Assembly (NCBI GenBank): GCA_964650945.1
Contig: CAZYXU010000003.1
Span: forward strand, 1 to 64,000
Reading direction: 5' to 3'
DNA length: 64,000 bases
DNA from: JAXGPF01 sp964650945
GTDB lineage: Bacteria; Verrucomicrobiota; Kiritimatiellia; JAAZAB01
Part shown: piece by piece, positions 52,320-61,801 of the stretch
Layout: every line of letters begins with the position of its first letter
How positions within the stretch are numbered: position 1 is the stretch's first letter
Position numbers and translations under genes: made by a program
Notes under the pieces: model-generated
Databases searched by the model: none
What the model saw: only the letters and a program-made list of their open reading frames with translations
What the model was told of the DNA's origin: nothing

Positions 52320-53692
52320 GTGTGTTGTTCGATGAATTCCCGCACGCTGGCGGGCGCGGCGGGGCGGACGGTGCGCCGCTGCGGCAATTGCGCCAGGCCG
52401 TCCAGCGCGGGATGGCGCGCCAGATCGCGCCCGGTGGCCTGGCGGATGGCGGCGCCGAACTTGGCGGGGTGGGCGGTGGCCAGGCAGATCATCGGCTCGT
52501 CCGGATGCAAAAATTGTTGCGCGACATGCACGCCCGCGGCCGTGTGCGGATCGAGCAGGTAACCGTGGCGCGCGTGGCAGGCGCGGATGGCGGCAAGCGT
52601 GGCGGCGGTGTCCGCCGACCCGGCGCAGAACAGCGGATCGATCGCGCCGTCCGGGCCGGCCGGCAATTCCAGCCGGCCGGTTTGGGCGAAGGTTTGCATC
52701 CGCCGCCGCAGCGCGCCGGCATCGCCGTTCAGCCGGTAGTAAAGATAACGTTCGAAATTGCTGGCCACCTGGATGTCCATGGACGGGCTGATGGTGGCCT
52801 GAACCGCGCCGCGCTGGTACACGCCGGTCTGGAAGAAGCGCGCGAGAATGGCGTTTTCATTGGTCGCCAGGATGAGCCGGCGGATGGGCAGCCCCATGCG
52901 CCCGGCGATGTAGCCGGCGAAGATGTCGCCGAAATTACCCGTGGGCACGGCAAACCGGACGCCGGCGCAGCCGGTTTCGTCCATCACCCGGAAGGCGGCG
53001 TAAAAGTAATAGACCACCTGGGCCAGGATGCGCGCCCAGTTGATGGAGTTGACCGCGCCCAGGCAGCGGCGGTCGCGGAACGGCAGGTCGCCCAGCAGCG
53101 TCTTGACGATCTGCTGGCAATCGTCAAACGTCCCCTGCAGCGCCAGCGTAAAAACATTGGCATCCGGCACGGTGATCATCTGGAGTTCCTGCGACGGGCT
53201 GACCCGGCCGTCCGGGTAGAGGACGAAGATGCGGATGCGTTCGCGGCCCTTGACGCCGTGGACCGCCGCGCTCCCGGTGTCGCCGCTGGTGGCGGCGATG
53301 ATGTTCAATTGGCCCCCGGTGCCTTGCAGGAGATACTCGAAGAGGCCGCCGAGGAATTGCAATGCCAGATCCTTGAAGGCCAGGGTGGGGCCGTGGAACA
53401 ACTCCAGCAGATGCAGCTCGCCCAGCCGCCGGACCGGCGTGATTTCCGGGTGGGTGAAGGCGGCGCACGCGGTGTGCACCAGCCGGCGCAGGTCCGCCGC
53501 CGGCAGGTCGGTGTAAAGCCGCATGATTTCGCAGGCCAGTTCCGGGTAGGGCAACGCGCGCCAGGCCGGCAGATGTTGGCGGACATCGGGGATGGATTCC
53601 GGCAGGAACAGGCCGCCATCGCGGGCCAGGCCGGCGAGCACGGCCCCGGAAAAGTCGGCGGCATCGCCGCCGCGGGTACTGATGTAGCGCAT
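52316..53692 (-). CDS. thrC: Threonine synthase
   Basis: A 458-residue PLP lyase that makes threonine from phosphohomoserine. The start MRYISTRGG, the PLP lysine in GPTLAFKDLALQ and ATSGDTGSAAVHGVKGRERI identify it. FAVPTGNFGDIFAGYIA is also present. GGGAG lies upstream of ATG 53692; an in-frame GTG two codons earlier is less likely. It starts 2 nt after the stop of the kinase gene and overlaps mntP by 4 nt, an unusual mixed operon. Confidence 0.95.
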   Translation of the reverse strand: MRYISTRGGDAADFSGAVLAGLARDGGLFLPESIPDVRQHLPAWRALPYPELACEIMRLYTDLPAADLRRLVHTACAAFTHPEITPVRRLGELHLLELFHGPTLAFKDLALQFLGGLFEYLLQGTGGQLNIIAATSGDTGSAAVHGVKGRERIRIFVLYPDGRVSPSQELQMITVPDANVFTLALQGTFDDCQQIVKTLLGDLPFRDRRCLGAVNSINWARILAQVVYYFYAAFRVMDETGCAGVRFAVPTGNFGDIFAGYIAGRMGLPIRRLILATNENAILARFFQTGVYQRGAVQATISPSMDIQVASNFERYLYYRLNGDAGALRRRMQTFAQTGRLELPAGPDGAIDPLFCAGSADTAATLAAIRACHARHGYLLDPHTAAGVHVAQQFLHPDEPMICLATAHPAKFGAAIRQATGRDLARHPALDGLAQLPQRRTVRPAAPASVREFIEQHT

Positions 53693-53694
53693 AA

Positions 53695-56600
53695 TCACTC
53701 CCAGTTTTGACGGCCGTGATGCGGCCGCCAGGGCAGGCCGTTGACCGCGGCCAGGGCGGGCATCTGGCGCAGAATTTCCGCGAAAACACGGTCGGTGTCC
53801 CGCTGGTGGCGGAAGGGCTGGTAATCCAGCCAGATTTCCTCGATGGGCGCGTGTTGCAGGGGGGAAAGGTCTTTAATGGCGGTCTGCTTGATGTTCAAGG
53901 TGCGCAATGGCATGCCGCGCAGCGCCAGGATGTTCTTGATTTCCGTCCCGCTGATGTCCAGGTGTTTCAACGGCATGCCGTGAATCTGCGTCAGATCGTT
54001 GACCTTGGTGGCGGCCAGATCGAGCCGCTCGAGGGGCATGTTCGCCAGGGGGCGCAAGTCCCAGACTGCCGTCTCGCGCACGTCCAGCGCGCTCAACGGC
54101 ATGCCCGCCAGCGGGGCCAGGTCGCGGATCAGGGTGCGGGCGGCCCGCAAATCCGTCAGGGGCTTGCCGCGCAGCACGCCGAGGTCGGCGATTTCGGTCT
54201 GGGTCAGGTTCAGTTCCCGCAAAGGCATCGCGCGCAGCGGGGCGAGATCCCGCAGCTTGACGTAGCTCAAGTCGAGCGCTGTCAGGCGCAGGTCGGCCAG
54301 CGGCCCGATGTCGGTCACGTCGGTTTGCGTCAGGCTCAGCCGGGTCAGCGACAGCATGCCGGTGATGGGCTCCAGATCCTTGACGCGGGTGTGCCCCAGA
54401 TAGAGGGTTTGCAGGGGCAGGTTGCGCAGCGGTTCCAGGTCGTCCAATGGCGCCAGAATGACGGCGTCCGACCGGTCGGCCGGCCGCTTGCCGCCGGCGA
54501 TCAGTTCCCGCAGGGTGGTCAGTTGCGCCAGCGGTTGCAGGGTCCGTAAATTGGCAGAGATGATTTCCAGGCGGACAGGCTGGCCCTGCGGGTCGGTTTG
54601 ACAGACGATTTCACTTTCCCGCAAGCCGGGATTGTGATTGAGCAGGCTGTTTTTCAGGTAACCAGGCGTATCGCGTCCGCCGCCGTTTTCCGCCTCCCGC
54701 CCGGCGCCGGCGTCGCTCCCGGCGGCCGCGCCGGCGGCGGCCGCGGCCGGATGGGATTCCGCGGCTTTCCATAGCGGCTCGGCCTGCCTGACGCAATCGG
54801 TGCCGGCATAACGGGTCTGGAACATAGCGGCGGCCTGGCGCAGGAATTGCGCCTCCAGCGGCGATAATTTGCGCTGTTTCAACAGGGCGGCAAGCTGGGC
54901 GGACTGGGGCGGCGGATCGTCGAGTTTGATCTGGACGCGCCCCAGGATGAGGGCCAGTTCCATCCAGGCGGCCTGTTCCTGCTGACGGTGGCGCTGCTGC
55001 GCCACGGCGGCGTTCAAGGCCGGCCCCAGCAACTCGCCGGCGCCTTCAAAGGCGCGTTCGGCCGCGTCAAAATTATTTTCCCGCATGGCCAGCATGCCCC
55101 GCAGCAGGGCCGTCTCGGGTGTGGCGGACGTCCCCAGCCGCTCCTGCTTTTCGATGAGAGTCAGATCGGCCAGGCGCAGTTGCTGGGGTTGAATGGCATA
55201 ACCGCCGCCGACAGGGCTGATTTTTTCGGCCAGGATGACGCCGTCGGCCACCTCCCGGACGGTAAGTTTTTCCACGCCCCGCGTCAGGCGGAGGTCGAGC
55301 GTCTGGCCCTTTTGAGGAAGAAAAGACGCAAGCAGGCGCCGGTCCAGTTCCGCGGCCGCCTGGCAGATTGACGCCAACTCGCGCAGTTGCGGACGGCGGT
55401 CCGCCAGTTGATTGTCGGCGCCGGCCGCCTGCAGGCGCTCCAGGATGGGGTCGAAGTTTTCCGTGAGCACGGCGGCGGTGACCTCGTCGAGGATTTGCTG
55501 CCATTGGCGGTCCAGCTCCTGCTGGCGCGATTGCTTGGCCGTCAGGTGTTCCGCGGCGCGGGCTTGCCATGTTTCGGCGCGGGCTCGGCGCTGCTGGGCG
55601 GTTTCGGCAGCCAATTCGCCGGCATAGCCGGATAAAAGCGCGGCTGCCTCCGCGTAATGCTGGCGCGCGGCCAGTTGTCCGGCCTGGTCGTTCAAGGTCT
55701 GCATGATCCGGTTGATGGCCCGATTCTTGGCCTGGCGCACTTTCTGGACTTCATCCAGCGCCAGGGCGGCGTAGCGTGTGCCCCGGGTATCGGCGGCCAC
55801 CTGCTCGAATTTACGGATGGCCTGGTTGTATTGCCCGGGATTTTCCGTCAGCCACTGCAAGGTGTTGTCATACAGTTCGCGCGCCAGCTTTTCGCGTTCG
55901 TCGTCCGGGGCGGCGGGCGTGGTGGCGGCGGGCGGCGGCGCCGCCGGGGCGGCCCCTTGCGCGGCGGCCGCGCTTGCCGCGGCGCGGTCCGGCGCGCGCC
56001 AGCGGCGCAGGACCAGGCCGGCCAGCGCCAGGACGGCCAGGACCAGGATGGCGGCGATGATTTTCTCGAATTGCATCCGGCGGTTGACGATGCGGGGGCT
56101 GGGGATCGGGGCCGCGGCGCGCGCGCGGGGCCGCGGATGCGGCGATGTCGCCAGCCAGTAACCTTGCAGGTAACGCCTTTCCGGCAGACCGTCGGTGCGC
56201 TGGGTGTCTTCCTGGTCGAGCAGCCGGTAGATGTCCCGCAGGTGCTGGGCGCGCAATTGACAGCGCCGGACGGTGCTGGCCTTCGCCTGGCGGAAATCTC
56301 CCAGCGGCAGTTTTTCCGATCGGACTTGGATGATATCCTGGATGACCGCCCCCCAGTCCGCCTGGCGGTCGGCGGGGTCCTTATACATCATCTTTTCTAT
56401 CAGGCAGGCGGAGCCGGTGGCAATCGCGGGGTGGATTTCCTGGGGATCGGGGATGGTGTCCGTGATCTGGCGGTCCATGATTTCATGGGGCGGCAGCGAC
56501 TCGAAAGGCATCTTGCCGGTCAGGCAGTGGTACAAGGTGGCGCCCAGGGCGTAAATATCGGTGCGGCAATCCAGGCTGCTGTCGCCGCGGGCCTGTTCGG

Positions 56601-57141
56601 GGGCGATGTAATTCGGGGTGCCGAAAATGGAGCCGGTCTCGCCGCTGTCGGCCACGGAGCGGATGCTTTTGGCCAGTCCCAGGTCGGCGACCTTGATCGA
56701 GCCGTCGCTGTCAATGATGATGTTGTCGGGCTTGACGTCGCAATGGATGATGCGATCGTGTTCCCACGCGTATTTCAAGGCATCGGACACGCTTTGGGCG
56801 ATGAGCAGGGCGTTTTCCTGGGAAATCCGCTGCTTGCGCCGGATCCAGTGGGCCACGCTGTAGCCGGAAACGAATTCCATGACAAAATAATAAATGCCGT
56901 CATCCGTTTTGCCGAAGTCATACACCTGGACGATGTTGGGATGCTTGAGGCTGGCGGTGATGCGGGCTTCGCTGATGAACTTGTCGATGTCGCCCGGCTC
57001 GCGCGCGAGGTTGGGCGGAAGGGTTTTTAAAGCCACAATGCGCTCGAGCGAGATCTGGCGCGCCTTGTAAACTGTGCTCATGCCGCCGCGCGGCAGGATT
57101 TCGAGGATTTCAAACCCGGTGAATTTAGGCGCGTCGTCCAT
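53695..57141 (-). CDS. Ser/Thr protein kinase with leucine-rich-repeat-like C-terminus
   Basis: A 1,148-residue protein. The kinase domain (10-290) has GGMSTVYKAR, VALK (K39), HCDVKPDN (D135; the usual HRD Arg is Cys) and DLG (D153). A membrane helix lies near 372-390, with an Ala/Pro linker, then a helical extracytoplasmic region (about 420-880) containing TPR-like or coiled segments. The last 230 residues hold ten or so leucine-rich repeats of about 21-22 residues (LTRLSLTQTDVTDIGPLADL). ATG 57141 is preferred over TTG 57183. Confidence 0.85.
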   Translation of the reverse strand: MDDAPKFTGFEILEILPRGGMSTVYKARQISLERIVALKTLPPNLAREPGDIDKFISEARITASLKHPNIVQVYDFGKTDDGIYYFVMEFVSGYSVAHWIRRKQRISQENALLIAQSVSDALKYAWEHDRIIHCDVKPDNIIIDSDGSIKVADLGLAKSIRSVADSGETGSIFGTPNYIAPEQARGDSSLDCRTDIYALGATLYHCLTGKMPFESLPPHEIMDRQITDTIPDPQEIHPAIATGSACLIEKMMYKDPADRQADWGAVIQDIIQVRSEKLPLGDFRQAKASTVRRCQLRAQHLRDIYRLLDQEDTQRTDGLPERRYLQGYWLATSPHPRPRARAAAPIPSPRIVNRRMQFEKIIAAILVLAVLALAGLVLRRWRAPDRAAASAAAAQGAAPAAPPPAATTPAAPDDEREKLARELYDNTLQWLTENPGQYNQAIRKFEQVAADTRGTRYAALALDEVQKVRQAKNRAINRIMQTLNDQAGQLAARQHYAEAAALLSGYAGELAAETAQQRRARAETWQARAAEHLTAKQSRQQELDRQWQQILDEVTAAVLTENFDPILERLQAAGADNQLADRRPQLRELASICQAAAELDRRLLASFLPQKGQTLDLRLTRGVEKLTVREVADGVILAEKISPVGGGYAIQPQQLRLADLTLIEKQERLGTSATPETALLRGMLAMRENNFDAAERAFEGAGELLGPALNAAVAQQRHRQQEQAAWMELALILGRVQIKLDDPPPQSAQLAALLKQRKLSPLEAQFLRQAAAMFQTRYAGTDCVRQAEPLWKAAESHPAAAAAGAAAGSDAGAGREAENGGGRDTPGYLKNSLLNHNPGLRESEIVCQTDPQGQPVRLEIISANLRTLQPLAQLTTLRELIAGGKRPADRSDAVILAPLDDLEPLRNLPLQTLYLGHTRVKDLEPITGMLSLTRLSLTQTDVTDIGPLADLRLTALDLSYVKLRDLAPLRAMPLRELNLTQTEIADLGVLRGKPLTDLRAARTLIRDLAPLAGMPLSALDVRETAVWDLRPLANMPLERLDLAATKVNDLTQIHGMPLKHLDISGTEIKNILALRGMPLRTLNIKQTAIKDLSPLQHAPIEEIWLDYQPFRHQRDTDRVFAEILRQMPALAAVNGLPWRPHHGRQNWE

Positions 57142-57223
57142 GCTGGGCTGGTGCCGGATTGGCGGAAGTGTTTGACAGATCAATATGTTTTTGATTCATT
57201 GTGTGGGTAGCATTATAAATGCC

Positions 57224-57409
57224 ATGCACAACAGGGTCAATTTATTTAAACGCCGGTCTGCCCGGCGGCGGCGCGGGCAGGCGATGGTGGAATACGCCGT
57301 GGTGGCCGGCATGCTGGTGGCCGTCTGGTTCATGCTGACGCTGTTTTTACGCGTGTTCGGCGAATACGGCGCGCGGATTCTGGATATGGTCGCCGCGGAT
57401 TATCCGTGA
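57224..57409 (+). CDS. Flp pilin or TadE-like small protein
   Basis: A 61-residue protein. RRRRGQAMVEYAVVAGML at about residues 14-31 is the Flp/TadE processing motif: basic run, then G-Q-x-x-x-E-Y. A single membrane helix follows. Flp pilins keep a Glu-Tyr pair after the cleavage site, as here. The gene lies 82 bp from the divergent kinase start. No other tad or pilus gene is within the window. Confidence 0.65.
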   Translation: MHNRVNLFKRRSARRRRGQAMVEYAVVAGMLVAVWFMLTLFLRVFGEYGARILDMVAADYP

Positions 57410-57455
57410 GCCGGGCGGAAGACTGCATTCAAAGGCTGCCTTGACCGGGGGAAAT

Positions 57456-58544
57456 ATGACAAAAAAAATCGTCCAACCGCCAACCATCACCATCCGGCGC
57501 CGGCCGGGCAAACATAAATCTTTTTTGGAAACGGGGCATTACGTCCAGTCGGTCAAGGTGCGTTTGCCCGTCCTGACCGTTACCGGCGCGCGGCCCGGCC
57601 CGTTGGCGGTGATCATGGCCGGCCAGCATGGCCGGGAATTGAACGGGGTGGCGGCGATCGAGCGGGTTTTCAACGAACTGGACCCGCAGTCCCTCAAGGG
57701 GACGGTGGTTTTCCTGCCAGTCTTGAACCCGCTGGCCGTCCTCACCCGGCGCCAGGATTATCCCGTCGAGGAATTCCGCTACCGCCGCATGGGACTGAAC
57801 ATGCTGACGCCCCGGCCGGCGGGGCCGGACCGCAATTACAACATGGATTTATGCTGGTTGGAGCGGCCCACGGCCGACAGCTATGTTTTTGCCGTCACCG
57901 GGGCGGTTTGGCAGACCTGGCTGCGGCATGCCGACTGGAGCATTGACCTGCATGGCTGGTCGGACGCCTTTACCCCGCTGGCATGGAGCATGCGCCCCTA
58001 TGCCGGTTTCCTGCGCAATTTCGGCTTGCCCTGGCACCAATTGCGCGCGCCGCGGTTGAACGACCCGGATGCGGGCATGACATTGACCCGCACTTATGCG
58101 GCCGGCATTCCCCATATTGTCGCGGAACTGCCCCCGCAGAATATTATTGACCCGGTGAGCATGGCCTATGGCCGCCGGGGCATCCTGAACAGCCTGAAAT
58201 TCACCGGCATGCTTGCCGGCCGGCCGGAATTGCCGCCGCTGCAATATGAACTGCGGCAGGGCGACAAGGATGCCGTCATCGTGACGGGGGCGGAAGGCCT
58301 GCTGATCGGCGAAATCCCCACCGGCGCCTGGGCGCGCAAGGGGCAGCTTGTAGCGCGGGTCTTTTCGCTGGAAACCTTTGAGACGGTCTGGAGTTTCACC
58401 GCGCCCTTTGACGGCCTGGTGTTTTCCAGCGGGCGTGGCTTGTGGGGCGAGGATATCCGCGAGCAGGCGGTGGTCTACCCGCGGATGCGTGTGGGAATGA
58501 TGCGCAAGGTGGCGCAGGTGATCCGTAATCGAGGAGCAAAATAA
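57456..58544 (+). CDS. Succinylglutamate desuccinylase/aspartoacylase family protein
   Basis: A 362-residue M14-like zinc hydrolase. Zinc ligands H58 and E61 lie in GQHGRELNG, followed later by SIDLHGWSD. IVAELPPQNII and the C-terminal barrel PFDGLVFSSGRGLW complete the pattern. Family members deacylate N-acyl amino acids; others are peptide-like hydrolases. GGGGGA precedes ATG 57456. It is 1 nt upstream of purM, suggesting co-transcription. The exact substrate is not known. Confidence 0.82.
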   Translation: MTKKIVQPPTITIRRRPGKHKSFLETGHYVQSVKVRLPVLTVTGARPGPLAVIMAGQHGRELNGVAAIERVFNELDPQSLKGTVVFLPVLNPLAVLTRRQDYPVEEFRYRRMGLNMLTPRPAGPDRNYNMDLCWLERPTADSYVFAVTGAVWQTWLRHADWSIDLHGWSDAFTPLAWSMRPYAGFLRNFGLPWHQLRAPRLNDPDAGMTLTRTYAAGIPHIVAELPPQNIIDPVSMAYGRRGILNSLKFTGMLAGRPELPPLQYELRQGDKDAVIVTGAEGLLIGEIPTGAWARKGQLVARVFSLETFETVWSFTAPFDGLVFSSGRGLWGEDIREQAVVYPRMRVGMMRKVAQVIRNRGAK

Positions 58545-58545
58545 A

Positions 58546-59577
58546 ATGCAAGCCAGGCATTCGGCTTACCGGGCGGCGGGCGTGGATATCGAAAATAAAA
58601 TGCGCGCCTTGCGCGCCGTGAAACGGCTGGTCAGCGCCACGCGCACCCCGGGGGTCTTGAGCGAAATCGGCTCTTTCGGCGGCATGTTTGCCGCGCCGGG
58701 CCGCGACCAGGTGCTGCTGGCCAGCACCGACGGCGTGGGCACCAAGTTGAAGGTGGCCGGGCTGGCCGGCCGGCATGGCACGGTCGGCCAGGATCTGGTT
58801 AACCATTGCGTGAACGACATCCTCGTCCATGGCGCCGTCCCGTTGTTCTTCCTGGATTATTTCGGCGTGGCCGGCTTCAACGGCCGGGTTTTCCAGGCCG
58901 TGATGCGCGGACTCTGCCGCGCCTGCCGCGCGAATGGCTGCGCCCTGCTGGGCGGCGAGACCGCGGAAATGCCGGGATTGTATCCGCCCGGCGAATACGA
59001 CCTGGTCGGCACCATCGTCGGCGCCGTGGACCGGAAACAATTGATCACCGGCGCCCACATCCGCCCCGGCGATGTGCTTTTGGGATTGCCGTCTTCCGGC
59101 CTGCATACCAACGGTTTTTCCCTGGCGCGGCGCATTATTTTCGAGACCGCCGGCTTGCGGCCGGGGGACCGGCTGCCGGGAACCGGGCGGCGGGTGGCGG
59201 ACGTGTTGTTGAGCGTCCACCGCAGTTATTTGAAGCCGGTGCAGGCCTTGCGGCGTTCCGTGCGCGTGCTGGGGATGGCCCATATCACCGGCGGCGGGTT
59301 TGTGGATAACGTTCCGCGCATGCTGCCGGCGGATACGGACGCGGTGATTGACTGCCGCGCCTGGCGCGTGCCGGCGGTTTTCCGGTTTTTACAGGAACGC
59401 GGCGCCGTGGAAACGGAGGAGATGTACCGCGTTTTCAACATGGGCATCGGCATGGCGATCGCGATCCGGGCGGCCGACCTGGCGGCGGCGCGCCGGACGC
59501 TGGCCGCCCACGGGGCGCCGGCCAAGGTGATCGGGCGGGTGGAAAAAGGTTCCCGCAAAGCGCGCCTGCGCTTTTAA
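58546..59577 (+). CDS. purM: Phosphoribosylformylglycinamidine cyclo-ligase
   Basis: A 343-residue ATP-dependent enzyme of purine synthesis, forming AIR from FGAM. The start SAYRAAGVDIENK, the TDGVGTKLKVA and GGETAEMPGLY motifs and PSSGLHTNGFSLAR identify AIR synthetase. HITGGGFVDNVPRML is also present. GAGGAG precedes the ATG, which is 1 nt after the preceding stop. Confidence 0.97.
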   Translation: MQARHSAYRAAGVDIENKMRALRAVKRLVSATRTPGVLSEIGSFGGMFAAPGRDQVLLASTDGVGTKLKVAGLAGRHGTVGQDLVNHCVNDILVHGAVPLFFLDYFGVAGFNGRVFQAVMRGLCRACRANGCALLGGETAEMPGLYPPGEYDLVGTIVGAVDRKQLITGAHIRPGDVLLGLPSSGLHTNGFSLARRIIFETAGLRPGDRLPGTGRRVADVLLSVHRSYLKPVQALRRSVRVLGMAHITGGGFVDNVPRMLPADTDAVIDCRAWRVPAVFRFLQERGAVETEEMYRVFNMGIGMAIAIRAADLAAARRTLAAHGAPAKVIGRVEKGSRKARLRF

Positions 59578-59615
59578 CGGCGGCGCCTGATGCGATTTTG
59601 CCGTTGCCGCCGCCG

Positions 59616-60734
59616 TCAGGGTTTTTCGCCGAGGTAAATGACCGCGGCCATGCCCTTTTCCGGCTGGCAGACGATGCGGTCGTGCCGGACGGCGATGATG
59701 CGCTGGGCCTTGGCCCGGGCCAGCCCCTGGCCGGCGGCCAGGTGCAGGCTGTAGGAGAGTTTTTCCCCGGGCGCCAGCGCCACCACGGCTTCCGGATCAT
59801 CCCAATACCGGGCATCCAGTTCGCGCGAGACGCCGACTTCCAGCAGGTAATCGCCGTCCCGCCGCAGCACGCAATAGTAAGGCGAGGGCTGGAAACGCGG
59901 GCCGATTTTGATTTCCGAGGCTTGAAAGACCACAAAATTTTCAGTCCGGTCGTTGCCCACCACCAGCCAGTTGGCGGGAATGAAGGCGTAGGCGAAATCG
60001 CCGCGTTTCTCCCCGGGCGCTTTCGGGGCGAACGTGTCCATCCCGGGTATCGGCCAGGCGGTCCAACTGTGCGGGGTGACGCCGGCGGCCGTCAGGGCCG
60101 GCCATTGGAAGTCGCTGATCCAGCAGCGCTCGGCGGGCGCCCAGATGTAGTCGCCTTCCCGGTAGGCGCCTTCCGGCGCCAGCCGGGCATGGGCCACGAA
60201 CATCAGGCGCGCCGGATGTTCGCCGGTGTTTTCAATCAGAAAATCGGTCTGCAGGCGGCTGCTGCCCTCCGTCCCGGTGACGGTGGCGCTGAATCCCAGG
60301 CGCGCCGGCGCGCCGGACAGCGGGTCGTTGTAGGCAATCGCGGTACGGGCGACCAGGGTGGCCAGACCGTCCTTGACGGCGGCGGAGGTCTCCCAGACCG
60401 CCGTGTTCAAGTAGCCCTTGGAAGCCAGGCGGTCCGGGATGCCGCCCACGCAGGGCAGGCAAAGCTGGATGCCGTCGCGGCTGCGGAAACTGGCGGCCAC
60501 GTCGGGCTTGCGCACCAGGATGTTTTTGCCGGACGGTTTGTATTCGTAGTAAAGCGGAAACATGGCCTGGGCGGGCGCGAACACCGCTTGGTAATAGGCG
60601 TTTTCCAGGTGATACAACTTGGCGCCGGCTTCCTCCGTCTCCGTGAGCTTGATGCGCGCGGCGCCGCCGGGCGTTGCGCCGGCTGCCAAACCGATTCCCA
60701 TAAGACATAATCCTTGTAATAGATTTTGACGCAT
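59616..60734 (-). CDS. Secreted protein with mutarotase-like beta fold, unknown function
   Basis: A 372-residue exported protein. The signal peptide ends at about residue 25 (GATPGGAA). The mature part is beta-rich with FPLYYEYKPSGKNIL and IENTGEHPARLMFVAHARL, resembling the galactose-mutarotase superfamily supersandwich. No catalytic residues can be assigned. AAAGGA precedes ATG 60734, and a TTGAAA-16-TACAAT promoter lies upstream. It may bind or modify surface sugars. Confidence 0.6.
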   Translation of the reverse strand: MRQNLLQGLCLMGIGLAAGATPGGAARIKLTETEEAGAKLYHLENAYYQAVFAPAQAMFPLYYEYKPSGKNILVRKPDVAASFRSRDGIQLCLPCVGGIPDRLASKGYLNTAVWETSAAVKDGLATLVARTAIAYNDPLSGAPARLGFSATVTGTEGSSRLQTDFLIENTGEHPARLMFVAHARLAPEGAYREGDYIWAPAERCWISDFQWPALTAAGVTPHSWTAWPIPGMDTFAPKAPGEKRGDFAYAFIPANWLVVGNDRTENFVVFQASEIKIGPRFQPSPYYCVLRRDGDYLLEVGVSRELDARYWDDPEAVVALAPGEKLSYSLHLAAGQGLARAKAQRIIAVRHDRIVCQPEKGMAAVIYLGEKP

Positions 60735-60781
60735 AGCTTGTCCTTTGTCGGCCCGGACCTCCCGGGAATAAATCGTCTTTC

Positions 60782-60809
60782 ATTGTAAACATCCGGCATG
60801 ATTTTTCAA
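60782..60809 (-). promoter_or_regulatory. Promoter of the mutarotase-like secreted protein
   Basis: On the minus strand, TTGAAA at 60804-60809 and TACAAT at 60782-60787, 16 bp apart. The leader is about 40 nt. It lies in the 305-bp gap 60735-61039, which also holds the divergent promoter at 60954 and nothing else I can name. Confidence 0.55.
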
Positions 60810-60953
60810 TGGTATAATTTTTGCGCGGATTGGGACGCCGGCCCGGCGGGTGGGCGGACTTGCCGGCCGCCGCCGGTGGGAAGCGCGGCTTGCCCTGCGC
60901 AATCCTGTCGAGCATGATCAAGGGTTAAGTGTAAACATCTCGATTTTATCACG

Positions 60954-60982
60954 TTGCCATTTTCCAGGGATTTATTTATAGT
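60954..60982 (+). promoter_or_regulatory. Promoter of the four-helix-bundle gene
   Basis: TTGCCA at 60954-60959 and TATAGT at 60977-60982 with 17 bp between. It points to ATG 61040 with a leader of about 51 nt. Confidence 0.5.
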
Positions 60983-61039
60983 CCGATAAGCGACATTGGA
61001 TAATGCAATACCTGAACGACTTCTTCCAACGAGGCGCCC

Positions 61040-61597
61040 ATGACAGCGGGCTTTATTCCTAGACACGGCGGCTACCAAGACTTGCTCTCCTACCGAAAGT
61101 CGCTGATCGTCTATGACGCGACGGTGCGGTTCTGCGAGCGGTTCCTGAATCGGCGCGACCGCACGATCGACCAGATGGTGCAGGCCGCGCGGTCCGGCAA
61201 GCAGAACATTGTCGAGGGCAGCATGGCTTCCGGAACCTCCAAGGAGACCGAGATCAAGCTGATGAACGTCGCCCGCGCGAGTCTCGAAGAACTGCTCGAA
61301 GACTACCGCGACTATCTGCGCGTGGGCGGCCACCCCCTGTGGGACAAGGGCTCCAAGGAGGCGCTCTTTGTGCGCAAACTGGGCAGACAAGCAAATGAGT
61401 CCTATGAGACTTATAGGACCTATATCGACACCCGCCCGGCCGAGGTGGTCGCCAATATCCTCGTGTGCCTAATCCACCAGACCAACTATTTGCTGGACCA
61501 GCAGATCAGGCAACTGGAACAGGCCTTCCTGCAAGAGGGCGGACTGCGCGAACGCATGACCCGCGCCCGGATCGAGGCCCGTAGTCGTACGATGTAA
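61040..61597 (+). CDS. Four-helix-bundle suffix domain protein
   Basis: A 185-residue protein of the 23S-rRNA-intervening-sequence/Avd-like four-helix family, in its longer suffix form. The opening GFIPRHGGYQDLLSYRKSLIVYDATVRF and GKQNIVEGSMASGTSKETEIKL are diagnostic. A GAGG lies upstream of the ATG. The role is unknown. Codon choice is AAG- and GAG-rich compared with neighbours, hinting at horizontal arrival. No rRNA or reverse transcriptase is nearby. After its TAA, the same frame stays open for another 31 codons. Confidence 0.85.
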   Translation: MTAGFIPRHGGYQDLLSYRKSLIVYDATVRFCERFLNRRDRTIDQMVQAARSGKQNIVEGSMASGTSKETEIKLMNVARASLEELLEDYRDYLRVGGHPLWDKGSKEALFVRKLGRQANESYETYRTYIDTRPAEVVANILVCLIHQTNYLLDQQIRQLEQAFLQEGGLRERMTRARIEARSRTM

Positions 61598-61693
61598 GCT
61601 GCTTTTATCCGGACGTTCACCGACGCGGAAGACCAGGCGCTCCGCGCCATGAAGCAACGCTGGAAAACCGAGTTTGAAACTGGTCCATGGTAA
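61598..61693 (+). pseudogene. In-frame coding-like tail after the four-helix stop
   Basis: Directly after TAA 61595-61597 the same frame reads 31 codons, with FIRTFTDAEDQALRAMKQRW in the middle, to a second TAA at 61691. The translation is hydrophilic and helix-like. It could be a remnant of an older, longer protein or the end of a separate lost gene. No start codon or ribosome site of its own is seen. Confidence 0.4.
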
Positions 61694-61801
61694 AATTTAC
61701 TGGCATCCGCCGGCAGACTTGTTATGTTACCCGCGGAATTGAGCCGCCCGGGTCCGGCGGCGTGGGATTGGATTTGGCACAGGCTGCGGGAGGATAAAAA
61801 T

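Noticed and set aside
60813..60818. TATAAT on the plus strand in the gap before the four-helix gene
   Set aside because: No matching -35 at the right distance, and a better promoter lies at 60954-60982.
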